Part shown: in pieces, positions 32,734-41,700 of the stretch
Layout of the letters: each line of letters starts with the position of its first letter
Position numbering within the stretch: the stretch's first letter is position 1
From: Dyella sp. C11
GTDB lineage: Bacteria; Pseudomonadota; Gammaproteobacteria; Xanthomonadales; Rhodanobacteraceae
Direction: 5' to 3'
DNA length: 64,000 nt
Assembly (NCBI RefSeq): GCF_003121485.1
Contig: NZ_QAVX01000001.1
Span: forward strand, 310,001-374,000
Program-made: the position numbers and the translations under genes
Notes under the pieces: generated by a model
What the model saw: only the letters and a program-made list of their open reading frames with translations
Databases searched by the model: none
What the model was told of the DNA's origin: nothing

Positions 32734-33594
32734 ATGACCCGCAGCATGACGGCTTACGCCTCCGCCGAGACGACCGGCCCTGCTGGCACGCTCAGCTGCG
32801 AGCTTCGCACGGTCAATCACCGTTACCTGGAATTGAGCCCGCGCCTGCCGGACGAGCTGCGCGTGTTCGAGTCGGCCTTGCGCGAGCGCATCGCGGCCAA
32901 GCTGTCGCGCGGCAAGGTGGACCTTACCGTGCGCCTGCGTGGCGAGGCCCGTGCGGAGTCGATGCAGGTGAACGCCACGGCGCTGGCCCGCCTGTCGGAA
33001 CTGGCAGCGGACATGGAAGCGCGCTTTCCGCGCATGTCCATCGAATTCACCGAGCTGTTGCGCTTTCCCGGCGTGCTGCAGCAGTCCGAGGTGGACCCGG
33101 ATGTGCTGCAGGCGGCCTTGATGGACGTGCTGGATCGCGCACTTGCCGCGCTCACGGCCACCCGTGAACGTGAAGGCGCCAAGCTGGCCGATCTGCTCAA
33201 GGAGCGCCTGGATGCCATCGAGCGCATCGTGGCTGACGTGCGCAGCTTCATGCCGCAGATTCGCGAAGGCCTGCGCGCCCGCCTGGAATCGCGCCTGGCC
33301 GACATCAAGCAACCGGTTGATCCGGGTCGCCTCGAGCAGGAACTGGTGCTGCAGATCACCCGCAGCGACGTTGACGAAGAGCTGGATCGCCTGGCGACGC
33401 ATATCGCCGAAACGCGTCGCGTCTTGAGCACCAGGGAGCCGGTGGGCCGTCGCCTGGACTTCCTCATGCAGGAATTCAACCGCGAAGCGAACACGCTGGG
33501 TTCCAAGGCCGTCGACGTGCGCAGCACCAACGCGGCGGTGGACCTGAAGGTGTTGATCGAGCAGATGCGCGAACAGGTGCAGAACATCGAATGA
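32734..33594 (+). CDS. yicC: YicC-family endoribonuclease
   Basis: A 286-residue protein with the YicC_N domain (MTRSMTAYA start and [17 protein letters not shown]) and the C-terminal DUF1732 helical domain, which contains [28 protein letters not shown] and the [11 protein letters not shown] ending. E. coli YicC is an RNase that participates in turnover of small RNAs such as RyhB. The ATG is consistent with the conserved N-terminus. Its stop overlaps the gmk start by 4 bp (ATGA). Confidence 0.95.
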   Translation: MTRSMTAYASAETTGPAGTLSCELRTVNHRYLELSPRLPDELRVFESALRERIAAKLSRGKVDLTVRLRGEARAESMQVNATALARLSELAADMEARFPRMSIEFTELLRFPGVLQQSEVDPDVLQAALMDVLDRALAALTATREREGAKLADLLKERLDAIERIVADVRSFMPQIREGLRARLESRLADIKQPVDPGRLEQELVLQITRSDVDEELDRLATHIAETRRVLSTREPVGRRLDFLMQEFNREANTLGSKAVDVRSTNAAVDLKVLIEQMREQVQNIE

Positions 33595-34232
33595 ACACGA
33601 ACGCGTCCAACGCCGACCATCCCCAGTGCACGCTGTTCGTGGTGGCAGCGCCTTCGGGCGCGGGCAAGTCCACGCTGGTCAACGCGCTGCTGGAGCGCGA
33701 GCCATCCATCTCGCTGTCGATCTCGCACACGACGCGCCCGCCGCGTCCGGGCGAGCTGTATGGACGCCATTATTTTTTCGTCGAGCGTGAGGCGTTCGAA
33801 CAGGAAATTGCCGACGGCATTTTCCTGGAGCATGCCGAAGTGCACGGCAACCTGTATGGCACCTCGCGCAACACGGTGGACACGCTGCTCGCCGAAGGCT
33901 GCGACGTGCTGCTGGAAATCGACTGGCAGGGCGCGCGACAGATTCGCAAGAGCAAGCCCGACTGCGTGAGCGTTTTCATTCTTCCGCCTTCCCGTGCGGA
34001 ACTGGAACGCCGCCTGCGCGGCCGCGGTTCGGACAGCCCGGAAGTGATCGCGCGTCGGCTGCACAACTCGCGCGAGGAAATCGCCCACGCGCATGAGTTC
34101 GACTACATCATCGTCAACGACAACTTCGACGATGCGCTCAACGACTTGCAGTCCATCGTGCATGCCGTGCGCGGACGCAGCCCGTTGGCCGGTGAGCGCC
34201 ACGAGGCATTGATCCAGGAACTGTTGGCCTGA
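33591..34232 (+). CDS. gmk: Guanylate kinase
   Basis: Phosphorylates GMP to GDP, an essential step in GTP supply and thus also for (p)ppGpp and cyclic di-GMP. The 213 residues show the P-loop APSGAGKSTLV near residues 21-31, the GMP-binding SISHTTRPPRPGE and YFFVEREAFE, and EIDWQGARQIRK. It is translationally coupled to yicC. In E. coli gmk heads the rpoZ-spoT operon; here rpoZ-spoT lies 4.8 kb downstream, separated by the mla cluster. Confidence 0.97.
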   Translation: MNTNASNADHPQCTLFVVAAPSGAGKSTLVNALLEREPSISLSISHTTRPPRPGELYGRHYFFVEREAFEQEIADGIFLEHAEVHGNLYGTSRNTVDTLLAEGCDVLLEIDWQGARQIRKSKPDCVSVFILPPSRAELERRLRGRGSDSPEVIARRLHNSREEIAHAHEFDYIIVNDNFDDALNDLQSIVHAVRGRSPLAGERHEALIQELLA

Positions 34233-34370
34233 GGGCGCAGTTCCTTGCGACGTCTGTTGTTCGTAAGCTCTTGTTTCATTAGCTGTTCCTGAGCAGACCA
34301 AGACAGCGCTCATGGTCTTCACGCCACGATTCAGCTACTTTGGCGGCTTTCCCCAAGCCAGCTTTCGCCC

Positions 34371-35207
34371 ATGACCGACTCCGTTAGCGCCAAGCCCGAC
34401 GACAGCGCCCTGGTGCGCGTCCGTGGCCTGACCACGGTGCTCAATGGCAAGAAGGTCTTCGACGCACTGGATATCGATATCCCGCGCGGCAAGATCACCG
34501 CCATCATGGGCCCCAGCGGTACCGGCAAGACCACCCTGCTGAAACACATCACCGGCCAGATGCGCGGCGACGCGGGCGAGGTGTGGGTGGATGGCCATAA
34601 CGTGCCGAAACTGTCGCGCGAGAAGCTGTTCGAGTTGCGCGAACGCATTGGTTACCTGTTCCAGAATTCCGCGCTGCTCACTGACTACGACGTGTTCGAG
34701 AACGTGGCGTTTCCGCTGCGCCAGCACACCGATCTGCCGGAAGTGCTGATCCGTAACATCGTGCTCACCAAGCTGCAGGCCGTGGGCTTGCGCGGCGCGG
34801 CGGGTTTGATGCCGACGGAGCTGTCCGGCGGCATGGCGCGTCGCGTGGCGCTGGCGCGCGCCATCGTGTTCGACCCCATGCTGATCCTGTACGACGAGCC
34901 GTTCGTGGGTCTCGATCCCATCGCGCTCAATCAGGTCTTGAAGCTGATCCGTACGCTCAACGAGACGCTTGGCATCACCAGCGTGCTGGTGGCACACGAA
35001 CTGGAAGCGATCAAGCAGGTGGCCGATCACATCTATCTCATCGCCAACGGCAAGGTCGTGGCGCAGGGCGATCCGAAGACCATCGCCGACGACGGTTCGC
35101 CGTGGACGCGCCAGTTCTTCGGCGGCGATGCCGATGGTCCCGTGCCGTTCCAGTATCCGGCCGGCGATCTGGGTCAGGCGCTTGGTTTTCCAGGGAGTGG
35201 TGCATGA
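34371..35207 (+). CDS. mlaF: Phospholipid transport ATP-binding protein MlaF
   Basis: The ATPase of the Mla system that moves phospholipids between the outer and inner membranes. The 278 residues contain Walker A GPSGTGKTT (about 45-53), the Q-loop in YLFQNSALL, signature LSGGMARR, Walker B LILYDEPF and the switch His in VAHE. The C-terminal 40 residues include the tail typical of MlaF that wraps a partner subunit. It starts the mlaFEDCB unit, with a 4-bp overlap to mlaE. It follows a 138-bp gap after gmk, long enough for its own promoter. Confidence 0.95.
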   Translation: MTDSVSAKPDDSALVRVRGLTTVLNGKKVFDALDIDIPRGKITAIMGPSGTGKTTLLKHITGQMRGDAGEVWVDGHNVPKLSREKLFELRERIGYLFQNSALLTDYDVFENVAFPLRQHTDLPEVLIRNIVLTKLQAVGLRGAAGLMPTELSGGMARRVALARAIVFDPMLILYDEPFVGLDPIALNQVLKLIRTLNETLGITSVLVAHELEAIKQVADHIYLIANGKVVAQGDPKTIADDGSPWTRQFFGGDADGPVPFQYPAGDLGQALGFPGSGA

Positions 35208-35977
35208 GTGCGGCGATGAAGAACGACAACATCGTGGTGCGCTCGCTCGCACAGATCGGCGACTGCGCGCTGTTCCTGCTGCGCATGCTCGCCGCCGTGC
35301 CGCGCAGCATGCGCCACTGGCGCGAGACCGTGCGCCAGCTGTGGTTTGTCGGTGCGATGAGCCTGATCATCATCATGGTCTGCGGCCTGTTCGTCGGCAT
35401 GGTGCTGGGCCTGCAGCTGTATGACGTGCTGTCGATTTTCGGTGGCACGTCGGCCACGGGCACGGTGGTGGCCATCGCCATCTATCGCGAACTGGGTCCG
35501 GTGGTAACGGCGTTGCTCTTCGCTGGCCGCGCGGGCACGTCGGTCACGGCCGAGATCGGCCTGATGCGCGCCACCGACCAGATCGCCGCGATGGAGATGA
35601 TGGCGGTCGACCCGATTGCCTACGTGGCCGTGCCGCGCTTTCTTGCCGGCGTCATCGCCATGCCGCTGCTGGCCTGCGTGTTCTGCGCGCTGGGCATCTT
35701 CGGCGGTCACCTGGTCGGCGTGAGCTGGCTGGGCATCGACAACGGTACCTTCTGGTCGAACATGACCGCCACCGTCGAGGTGGTGAAGGATGTCATCAAC
35801 GGCGTGATCTGGAAGAGCGTCGTGTTCGGCATCGTCGTGTCGTTGATCGCCGTGTTCCAGGGCTACACCACGCCGCCTACCAGCGAAGGCGTCGCCTATG
35901 CGACGACACGCACCGTGGTCGCTTCATCCATCGCCATCCTGGCGCTGGACTTCGTGCTCACCGCCTTCCTGATGTGA
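35204..35977 (+). CDS. mlaE: Phospholipid ABC transporter permease MlaE
   Basis: An inner-membrane permease of 257 residues with five hydrophobic helices. Family features are VGAMSLIIIMVCGLFVGMVLGLQL, the ELGPVVTALLFAGRAGTSVTAEIGLM re-entrant region, and PRFLAGVIAMPLL. The ATG at 35204 overlaps the mlaF stop; the upstream extension of the frame is out-of-phase mlaF sequence. The protein forms a dimer at the centre of MlaF2E2B2 beneath the MlaD ring. Confidence 0.96.
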   Translation: MSAAMKNDNIVVRSLAQIGDCALFLLRMLAAVPRSMRHWRETVRQLWFVGAMSLIIIMVCGLFVGMVLGLQLYDVLSIFGGTSATGTVVAIAIYRELGPVVTALLFAGRAGTSVTAEIGLMRATDQIAAMEMMAVDPIAYVAVPRFLAGVIAMPLLACVFCALGIFGGHLVGVSWLGIDNGTFWSNMTATVEVVKDVINGVIWKSVVFGIVVSLIAVFQGYTTPPTSEGVAYATTRTVVASSIAILALDFVLTAFLM

Positions 35978-36023
35978 CCCGAGCCATGAATTTTTCCAAC
36001 CACTTTTCCATGAGGAACGTGCC

Positions 36024-36884
36024 GTGAGCCAGAGACAATCCTATGCCGTCGGCACCGGCCTGTTCATCGCGCTTGGCTTTGCCGCGCTCGGCTATCTCGC
36101 CACCCAGACCACGTCGGTGGCCAACTCCAGCCGCGGCCCCAGCTACACCGTCGAGGCGCACTTCGCCAACATCGGCCAGCTCAAGGAGCGTGCGCCGGTG
36201 AAGGTGGCGGGCGTGCGCATCGGCCAGGTGCAGTCGATCGTGCTCGATCCGGGCAAGGAAACGGCCGACGTGAAGCTGTCCATCGACAAGCGCTACGACC
36301 AGATTCCCGACAACTCGGTCGCCACCATCTTCACCAGCGGCCTGCTGGGCGACCAGTACGTGGGCCTGCAGTACGGCAACTCGAAGAAGAGCCTTGCCGA
36401 TGGCGGCACGCTGGCGCTTACGCGTCCGGCGCAGCAGCTGGAAGAAATGCTCGGCAAGTTCTTTGGTGCCGGCGGCGTGGCCGACAACCTTGGCGGCAGC
36501 TACAGCGTCAAGGGGCGCTTCACCAACGTGGGTTCGCTGTCCGTGGGCGCCCCGGTGAAGATGGCCGGCGTGGCCATCGGCACCGTGCAGTCGATCCAGG
36601 CGGACCCGGTGAAGCTGGATGCCGAGGTCACCCTTTCCATCGACAAGCGCTACGACCAGATCCCCGACGATTCGGCCGCCGCGGTGTTCACCAGTGGTTT
36701 GATCGGCACCCAGTACGTTGCCATCCAGCCCGGCGGTTCGCCGGACATGCTCAAGAACGGCGATGAGCTGGTGCTGACGCAGTCGGCGATGCAGATCGAA
36801 GATTTGATCGGCAAGTTCCTGGTCAGCGGCTCGCCCAGCGCCAAGCCGGCCGATGGCGGCAAGACCGACGGCGACAAGCATTGA
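36024..36884 (+). CDS. mlaD: MlaD-like phospholipid-binding protein with two tandem MCE domains
   Basis: A membrane-anchored periplasmic protein. After one N-terminal helix (about residues 8-26) come two MCE domains in tandem, roughly 41-118 and 160-237, each followed by the same kind of amphipathic helix (QQLEEMLGKFFG and MQIEDLIGKFLV). The repeat unit is exactly 119 residues; the peptide SIDKRYDQIPD occurs in both. Canonical MlaD has about 183 residues and a single MCE domain, so this 286-residue form is a duplicated version. A GTG at 36024 is the start. In the Mla complex MlaD forms a hexameric ring; two domains per chain could form stacked rings. Position and neighbours support mlaD. Confidence 0.92.
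   Translation: MSQRQSYAVGTGLFIALGFAALGYLATQTTSVANSSRGPSYTVEAHFANIGQLKERAPVKVAGVRIGQVQSIVLDPGKETADVKLSIDKRYDQIPDNSVATIFTSGLLGDQYVGLQYGNSKKSLADGGTLALTRPAQQLEEMLGKFFGAGGVADNLGGSYSVKGRFTNVGSLSVGAPVKMAGVAIGTVQSIQADPVKLDAEVTLSIDKRYDQIPDDSAAAVFTSGLIGTQYVAIQPGGSPDMLKNGDELVLTQSAMQIEDLIGKFLVSGSPSAKPADGGKTDGDKH
36279..36304 (+). repeat. Intragenic direct repeat, copy 1 (mlaD MCE 1)
   Basis: TCCATCGACAAGCGCTACGA plus CCAGAT is identical to 36636-36661, 357 bp (119 codons) later, marking the MCE domain duplication. Confidence 0.9.
36636..36661 (+). repeat. Intragenic direct repeat, copy 2 (mlaD MCE 2)
   Basis: Second copy of the 26-bp identical stretch, in the same reading frame. Confidence 0.9.
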
Positions 36885-36937
36885 ACCGGCGCATCGCGCA
36901 CCGATATCCCAACGACATGTTCCCCAGGAGTTTCCCC

Positions 36938-37621
36938 ATGTTGCGCAGTCTGGCTCTTGCCACCGCCATCGCTTTCGGCAGCGTGATTGCCGCCCCCGTG
37001 CTTGCGCAGGACGCCGCCCAGGGCGCGGCCAGCCAGCAGACGCCGAACGAAGTCGTGCAGCACATCTCCGATGAGCTGGGCAAGGCGATCGAAGGCCACC
37101 AGCAGGAGCTGAAGAACAATCGCGAGAAGTTGATCGGCGTGATCGACGGCGTGTTCCTGCCTAATTTCGACATCGACTACGCCTCGATCCTGGTGCTCGG
37201 CCAGCACGCCCGTGAAGCCACGCCCGACCAGCGTTCGCGCTTCGCCAAGGCGTTCTACAACTCCATCACCCATCGTTACGCCGAAGGCCTGCTGGACTAC
37301 ACCCGTGGCCGCGTGAAGGTGTTGCCGTTCTCGGGCGACCTCAACGACAAGCGCACCATCGTGCGCAGCCAGGTGGTGCTGGACGATGGCAAGACCATCG
37401 CTGTCGACTACGCCTTCCGCAAGGACAAGAGCGGCACGTGGAAGGCCTACGACGTGATCATCGAGGGCATTTCCTACATCACCAACTATCGCAACCAGGT
37501 GGATGCCGAGATTCGCAAGGTGGGCATCGACAAGCTCACCAGCAACCTCGAAAACCAGGGTGATCAGGCGCTGAAGGAAATGGAGCAGGACACCAAGGGT
37601 CAGCCGGGCAGCAAGCAGTGA
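36938..37621 (+). CDS. mlaC: Periplasmic phospholipid-binding protein MlaC
   Basis: The soluble carrier that shuttles phospholipid between MlaA and MlaD. It has 227 residues with a signal peptide (MLRSLALATAIAFGSVIAAPVLAQ, cleavage after ALAQ-D). The ATG at 36938 is preceded by AGGAG at a 7-nt distance (36926-36930); an ATG at 36917 and a TTG at 36881 are alternatives. The Tol_Tol_Ttg2 domain includes FDIDYASILVLG, AFYNSITHRYAEGLLDY and a C-terminal SYITNYRNQVD stretch. Its stop overlaps the GTG start of mlaB. Confidence 0.94.
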   Translation: MLRSLALATAIAFGSVIAAPVLAQDAAQGAASQQTPNEVVQHISDELGKAIEGHQQELKNNREKLIGVIDGVFLPNFDIDYASILVLGQHAREATPDQRSRFAKAFYNSITHRYAEGLLDYTRGRVKVLPFSGDLNDKRTIVRSQVVLDDGKTIAVDYAFRKDKSGTWKAYDVIIEGISYITNYRNQVDAEIRKVGIDKLTSNLENQGDQALKEMEQDTKGQPGSKQ

Positions 37622-37923
37622 ACACGGCTTCCGCGCCCGTGCGCATCGACGACAGTGCCGCCGACGCCGTGCGCGTCAGCGGCGAGCTGACGTTCGGCAA
37701 CGCCGCCGCCGCGCTCGATGCGATCGGTGCGGCGGTGTCGCGCGATGGCCGCTCGGTGCTGGATCTGTCCGGCATCACCCGCAGCGACAGCGCCGGCCTG
37801 GCCTGCGTGCTGGCGGTGCTGGCGCAGTCGGCCGAGCGCGGTCGCAGGCTCAGCGTGCGCAACATGCCTGAGGGTATGCACCTGCTGGCCAGCGTGTGCG
37901 AGGTTGAAAGCCTGATGGCGTGA
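37618..37923 (+). CDS. mlaB: STAS-domain protein MlaB
   Basis: A 101-residue cytosolic STAS protein that binds MlaF and stabilises the transporter. The signature DLSGITRSDSAGLACVLAVL is the STAS core; the conserved Ser-Ala-Gly loop corresponds to the site that contacts the ATPase. GTG at 37618 overlaps the mlaC stop. It closes the mlaFEDCB operon and is followed by a terminator. Confidence 0.92.
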   Translation: MNTASAPVRIDDSAADAVRVSGELTFGNAAAALDAIGAAVSRDGRSVLDLSGITRSDSAGLACVLAVLAQSAERGRRLSVRNMPEGMHLLASVCEVESLMA

Positions 37924-37945
37924 GGCTTCGGCCGCACACGGCATG

Positions 37946-37973
37946 AAAAAGGGGCCTCGCGGCCCCTTTTTTT
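37946..37973. terminator. Terminator between mlaB and mlaA
   Basis: AAAAAGGGGCC/TCGC/GGCCCCTTTTTTT lies between convergent genes and works in both directions. Confidence 0.92.
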
Positions 37974-37992
37974 GTCCTGCCGAAAGAAGCGA

Positions 37993-38841
37993 TCAGTCTT
38001 TCTTCGGTTCCGGCTGGTCCTGCGTCGCCTGCGGCTTCTTGCTGTTTTCCCACTTCTGCTGCTCGTCGAGCAGTTCATCGGGATCGAAGCTCTTGTCGTG
38101 CAGACCCTGCAGCTGCTCGATGACCTCTTCCGGCGGATTGCCGTCGTAGATCTTGTAGATGCGCTGCTGGCGGTAAGCGTCGCGGATGAAGGCGTACGGA
38201 TCGTAGGCCGAATTGAGGAAGCTCTCCGCATCGATCGCGCTGGCGCGAATCGTCACCAGGTACATCAGCTCAGGCAGGTACTGCTGGCCGTATTCGTAGT
38301 GGTTGTTGCGCTCGAAGTAGCTGATGGGGTCGAAGAAGTAGCCATCGACCGGCACCTGCCAGAAATCGCGTCCGGTGGTCGGGCCGAAGAACGGCACCAT
38401 CAGGTACGGACCGTCCGGCACGCCCCAGCGGGCCAGGGTGACGCCGAAATCGGTGTCGTCCAGCGGAATACCCAGCTGGCTGGCCGGGTCGAAGAAGCCG
38501 CCAATACCCAGCGTCAGGTTGACCAGGAAGCGGCCGCTGCCCTGCAGCGCCTGCTTCGGGCGCGCCTGCAGCAGGTCGTTGGCCACCGTGATCGGCATGC
38601 GGATGTTGGTGAAGAAATCACTCATGCACCGACGGATGGTCGGGTTGGTCACCTTGCGGTAACCCACGGCGACGGGCCGGATGATCGCCTGGTCCAGCGA
38701 GTTGTTGAAGGCGTAGACCTTGCGGTTCATCTTCTCGTACGGGTCATCCGTACGCGGTTTGGCGATGGAACAGCCAGCAAGCAGCGTGATGGCCACCAGG
38801 GGCAGGCTGCGCATGACGAAAGAGCGAAAAGCGGACGGCAT
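37993..38841 (-). CDS. mlaA: Outer-membrane lipoprotein MlaA (VacJ)
   Basis: Removes phospholipids from the outer leaflet of the outer membrane together with a porin. The 282 residues begin with a lipoprotein signal (lipobox LAGC, Cys near residue 24). The core shows DPYEKMNRKVYAFNNSLD, LTLGIGGFFDPAS and GPYLMVPFFGPTTGRD, all family hallmarks, and ends in a charged tail of about 40 residues (QQKWENSKKPQ...). In E. coli mlaA is far from mlaFEDCB; here it is adjacent and convergent. Confidence 0.96.
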   Translation of the reverse strand: MPSAFRSFVMRSLPLVAITLLAGCSIAKPRTDDPYEKMNRKVYAFNNSLDQAIIRPVAVGYRKVTNPTIRRCMSDFFTNIRMPITVANDLLQARPKQALQGSGRFLVNLTLGIGGFFDPASQLGIPLDDTDFGVTLARWGVPDGPYLMVPFFGPTTGRDFWQVPVDGYFFDPISYFERNNHYEYGQQYLPELMYLVTIRASAIDAESFLNSAYDPYAFIRDAYRQQRIYKIYDGNPPEEVIEQLQGLHDKSFDPDELLDEQQKWENSKKPQATQDQPEPKKD

Positions 38842-38870
38842 GGGGGCAACTGTCCTGGGGGCATGAGGGA

Positions 38871-38884
38871 GTACAATATTGTAC
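38871..38884. promoter_or_regulatory. 14-bp perfect palindrome upstream of mlaA
   Basis: GTACAATATTGTAC is a perfect inverted repeat in an AT-rich island 30 bp upstream of the mlaA start, followed by TTTTTTATTATGTAC, which repeats the half-site GTAC. It may be an operator for mlaA; the factor is unknown. Confidence 0.4.
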
Positions 38885-38974
38885 TGTTGGGTTTTTTATT
38901 ATGTACAGGCCCCCATAGTCTTATAGGACGCAGGCTGCAGGCGGCGTGAGGCACGCATGATAAGCCTTGCTGCA

Positions 38975-39003
38975 TTGCCAGCAAAGCCGCCTCTGGCTAC
39001 ACT
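38975..39003 (+). promoter_or_regulatory. rpoZ promoter
   Basis: TTGCCA (38975-38980) and TACACT (38998-39003) are separated by exactly 17 bp and end 38 bp before the rpoZ start. Confidence 0.65.
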
Positions 39004-39041
39004 GACAGATGATAAGTCGCTTTATTCTCTAAGGATTTCAG

Positions 39042-39332
39042 ATGGCCCGCATTACTGTCGAAGACTGCCTGCAGGTGGTCGACAACCGCTTCGAACTGGT
39101 GTTGATGGCGACCAAGCGCGCCCGCCAGCTCGCAAATGGCGCCGAGCCGGCAGTCCATCCCGACCATGACAAGCCGACGGTGCTCGCACTGCGCGAAATC
39201 GCCGACCGCCGCATCGACCAGGCCACCATCGACGAGATCGACAAGGCCGAGCGCGAGCGCGCCGAGCGCGAAGCGCTGGAGTGGGCCGCGGCCGAAGTGG
39301 ACGACGACCTCTCCAAGGGCGGAGATGACTGA
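39042..39332 (+). CDS. rpoZ: RNA polymerase omega subunit
   Basis: A 96-residue subunit that clasps the beta-prime C-terminus and forms part of ppGpp site 1. It begins [30 protein letters not shown], nearly the E. coli sequence, including the MAR motif that contacts ppGpp, and ends in an acidic helix. The ATG follows a purine-rich AAGGA site. It is followed by spoT after 133 bp, as in most gammaproteobacteria, coupling the ppGpp-binding subunit with ppGpp metabolism. Confidence 0.97.
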   Translation: MARITVEDCLQVVDNRFELVLMATKRARQLANGAEPAVHPDHDKPTVLALREIADRRIDQATIDEIDKAERERAEREALEWAAAEVDDDLSKGGDD

Positions 39333-39362
39333 TGGATGGCGGCGGCTGTAGCCACAAACGCC

Positions 39363-39394
39363 TGAGCGCCGGCTTGTCCGGCGTTTTGCGCTGT
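39363..39394 (+). terminator. Hairpin between rpoZ and spoT
   Basis: CGCCGG/CTTGT/CCGGCG followed by TTTTGCG; the T-run is short, so readthrough into spoT is likely. Confidence 0.45.
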
Positions 39395-39465
39395 GGGCTC
39401 CACGTCGCCAACCTCGTAGCGCCTTACGGCAGCGAGGCGGTCGCCTGAGCGGGGACCGAACATCC

Positions 39466-41631
39466 ATGCCAGCCGTCACGGACTCCACCACCAAGGATTC
39501 GTCGACGCTGCCACCCTACGTGCTGGCGCTCAAGGAGCGCGTGTCCTACCTGCCTGAAGCGCAGGTGGCGAAGGTGGTCCGCGCCTACGAAGTGGGCGCC
39601 GTGGCGCACGAGGGCCAGGCCCGCAAGAGCGGCGAGCCCTACATCACCCATCCCGTGGCCGTGGCCGGCATCCTGGCCGAGCTGGGGATGGACGCCGAGA
39701 CCATCATCGCGGCGATCCTGCACGACACCCTGGAAGACACCTCGCTGAGCCGCACCGAGCTCGCCGGCGAGTTCGGCGAAACCGTGGCCGAGCTGGTCGA
39801 TGGTGTCACCAAGCTGGACAAGATGCGCTTCTCCAGCCGGCAGGAGGCGGATGCCGAAAGCTTCCGCAAGATGCTCCTGGCCATGGCGCGCGACCTGCGC
39901 GTCATCCTGATCAAGCTGGCCGACCGCCTGCACAACATGCGCACGCTGGGCGCGAAAGATGGCCCGTCACGTCGCCGCATCGCGCGCGAGACGCTGGAAA
40001 TCTACTCGCCCATCGCGCAGCGCCTGGGCATGAACAAGTTCAAGGCGGAGCTGCAGGACCTGGGCTTCCGTGCGCTGTATCCCGATCGTTACCGCGTGAT
40101 CAGCGAGCGCATCCGCGCGGCGCTGGGCAATCGTCGCGAGGCGATGGGCAAGATCGAGACCGCATTGTCCACGCGCCTGTCGGCCGACCACATCACCGCC
40201 AAGGTGGTGGGGCGCATCAAGTCGCCGTGGAGCATCTATTCGAAGATGCGCAACGAGCACAAGAGCTTTGCGCAGCTGATGGACGTGTATGGCTTCCGCG
40301 TCGTGGTCGATTCGGCCATGAGCTGCTACATGGCGCTGGGCGCCGTGCATGGGCTCTACAAGCCGGTGGATCGCCGTTTCAAGGATTTCATCGCCATTCC
40401 CAAGGCGAACGGTTACCAGTCGCTGCACACCGTGCTGCTGGGGCCGTTCGGCGCGCCCATCGAAGTGCAGATCCGCACCGCGGAAATGGATTCGGTGGCC
40501 GAGCGCGGCGTGGCGGCACACTGGGCGTACAAGACCGATTCCGGCCCGGCGAACAGCGCGCAGGCGCGCGCCCGCGAGTGGCTGTCGTCGCTGGCGGACA
40601 GCCAGGCCAATACCGTTTCATCGTCCGAGTTCATCGAGAACGTCAAGATCGACCTGTTCCCGGACGAGGTCTACCTGTTCACGCCGCGCGGCGACATTCT
40701 CGCGCTGCCGCGCAATGCCACCGCACTCGACTTCGCCTACGCCGTGCATACCGATGTGGGCGACCACGCCGTGGCCGCGCGCGTGGACAAGAAGCTGGTG
40801 CCGCTGCGCACGCGCCTGGAGTCGGGCCAGCTGGTGGAAATCATCACCGCGCCGTCGGCGTTGCCGAACCCGGCGTGGCTGGAATCGGTGGTCACCGGCA
40901 AGGCGCGCACGGCGATTCGCCAGTACCTGAAGCATCTCCAGCACGAAGATGCGGTGGACTTCGGACACCGCATGCTCGATCGCGCGCTCGACGCGCTGGG
41001 CACCAGCCTCGATGCGATTCCGCCGGCCGTGCTCGATCGCTTCCTCGAAACATCCAAGCTCAAGCGCCTGGAAGAACTGTTGTCCGATATCGCGCTGGGC
41101 AACCGCATTCCGCACCTCGTGGCCAGCCAGCTGGTGGCGGCACGCGGCAAGAAGTCCACCGACGTGCAGCAGTCGCCGCATGCGATGGAGAAGATCCGCA
41201 TCACCGGCGCCGAGCGCGGCGTGCTCAGTTTCAGCAACTGCTGTCATCCGCTGCCGGGCGACGAGATCATCGGTTATCTCTCCTCGGGCAAGGGCATTGT
41301 GGTGCACCGCGTGGAATGCCCGAACGTGGTGGAACTGCGCAAGTCGCCGGAACGCTGCGTGGCCATCGAGTGGGACCGCGACGTGCAGGGCGATTACCGC
41401 GCCGAACTGCGCATCGAAGTCATCAACCGCCCGGGTGTGCTCGCCACCGTGGCGGCAGCCATTGCGGCGGCGAACTCCAACATCGAGAACGTGGAATACG
41501 TCGAGCGCGACGCCGCGGCGGCCACGCTGTTGTTCGCGCTCGAAGTGAAGAACCGCAAGCATCTCGCGGAAGTGATCCGTCGCGTGCGCCGCACCGGCGT
41601 GGTGAGTGGCGCGTACCGCTATCCGCTGTAA
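39466..41631 (+). CDS. spoT: Bifunctional (p)ppGpp synthetase/hydrolase SpoT
   Basis: Synthesises and degrades the stringent-response alarmone. The 721 residues carry, in order: the HD hydrolase domain (His62 in YITHPV and His86-Asp87 in LHDTLEDT), the synthetase domain (GRIKSPWSIYSKM, FAQLMDVYGFRVVV, ANGYQSLHT and EVQIRT), a TGS domain (VYLFTPRGDILALPRNATALDFAYAVHTDVG), a linker with Cys-rich FSNCCHPLPGDEI, and a C-terminal ACT domain (ELRIEVINRPGVLATVAAAIA). The intact HD motif marks it as SpoT rather than RelA. It has an intact start 133 bp after rpoZ. Confidence 0.97.
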   Translation: MPAVTDSTTKDSSTLPPYVLALKERVSYLPEAQVAKVVRAYEVGAVAHEGQARKSGEPYITHPVAVAGILAELGMDAETIIAAILHDTLEDTSLSRTELAGEFGETVAELVDGVTKLDKMRFSSRQEADAESFRKMLLAMARDLRVILIKLADRLHNMRTLGAKDGPSRRRIARETLEIYSPIAQRLGMNKFKAELQDLGFRALYPDRYRVISERIRAALGNRREAMGKIETALSTRLSADHITAKVVGRIKSPWSIYSKMRNEHKSFAQLMDVYGFRVVVDSAMSCYMALGAVHGLYKPVDRRFKDFIAIPKANGYQSLHTVLLGPFGAPIEVQIRTAEMDSVAERGVAAHWAYKTDSGPANSAQARAREWLSSLADSQANTVSSSEFIENVKIDLFPDEVYLFTPRGDILALPRNATALDFAYAVHTDVGDHAVAARVDKKLVPLRTRLESGQLVEIITAPSALPNPAWLESVVTGKARTAIRQYLKHLQHEDAVDFGHRMLDRALDALGTSLDAIPPAVLDRFLETSKLKRLEELLSDIALGNRIPHLVASQLVAARGKKSTDVQQSPHAMEKIRITGAERGVLSFSNCCHPLPGDEIIGYLSSGKGIVVHRVECPNVVELRKSPERCVAIEWDRDVQGDYRAELRIEVINRPGVLATVAAAIAAANSNIENVEYVERDAAAATLLFALEVKNRKHLAEVIRRVRRTGVVSGAYRYPL

Positions 41632-41700
41632 GGCGCGCCGGCTCCTCATCGGCCGCATGAGGTTTTAGACTGGGGGTCTGAACAACCCACGAGGCTCCCC

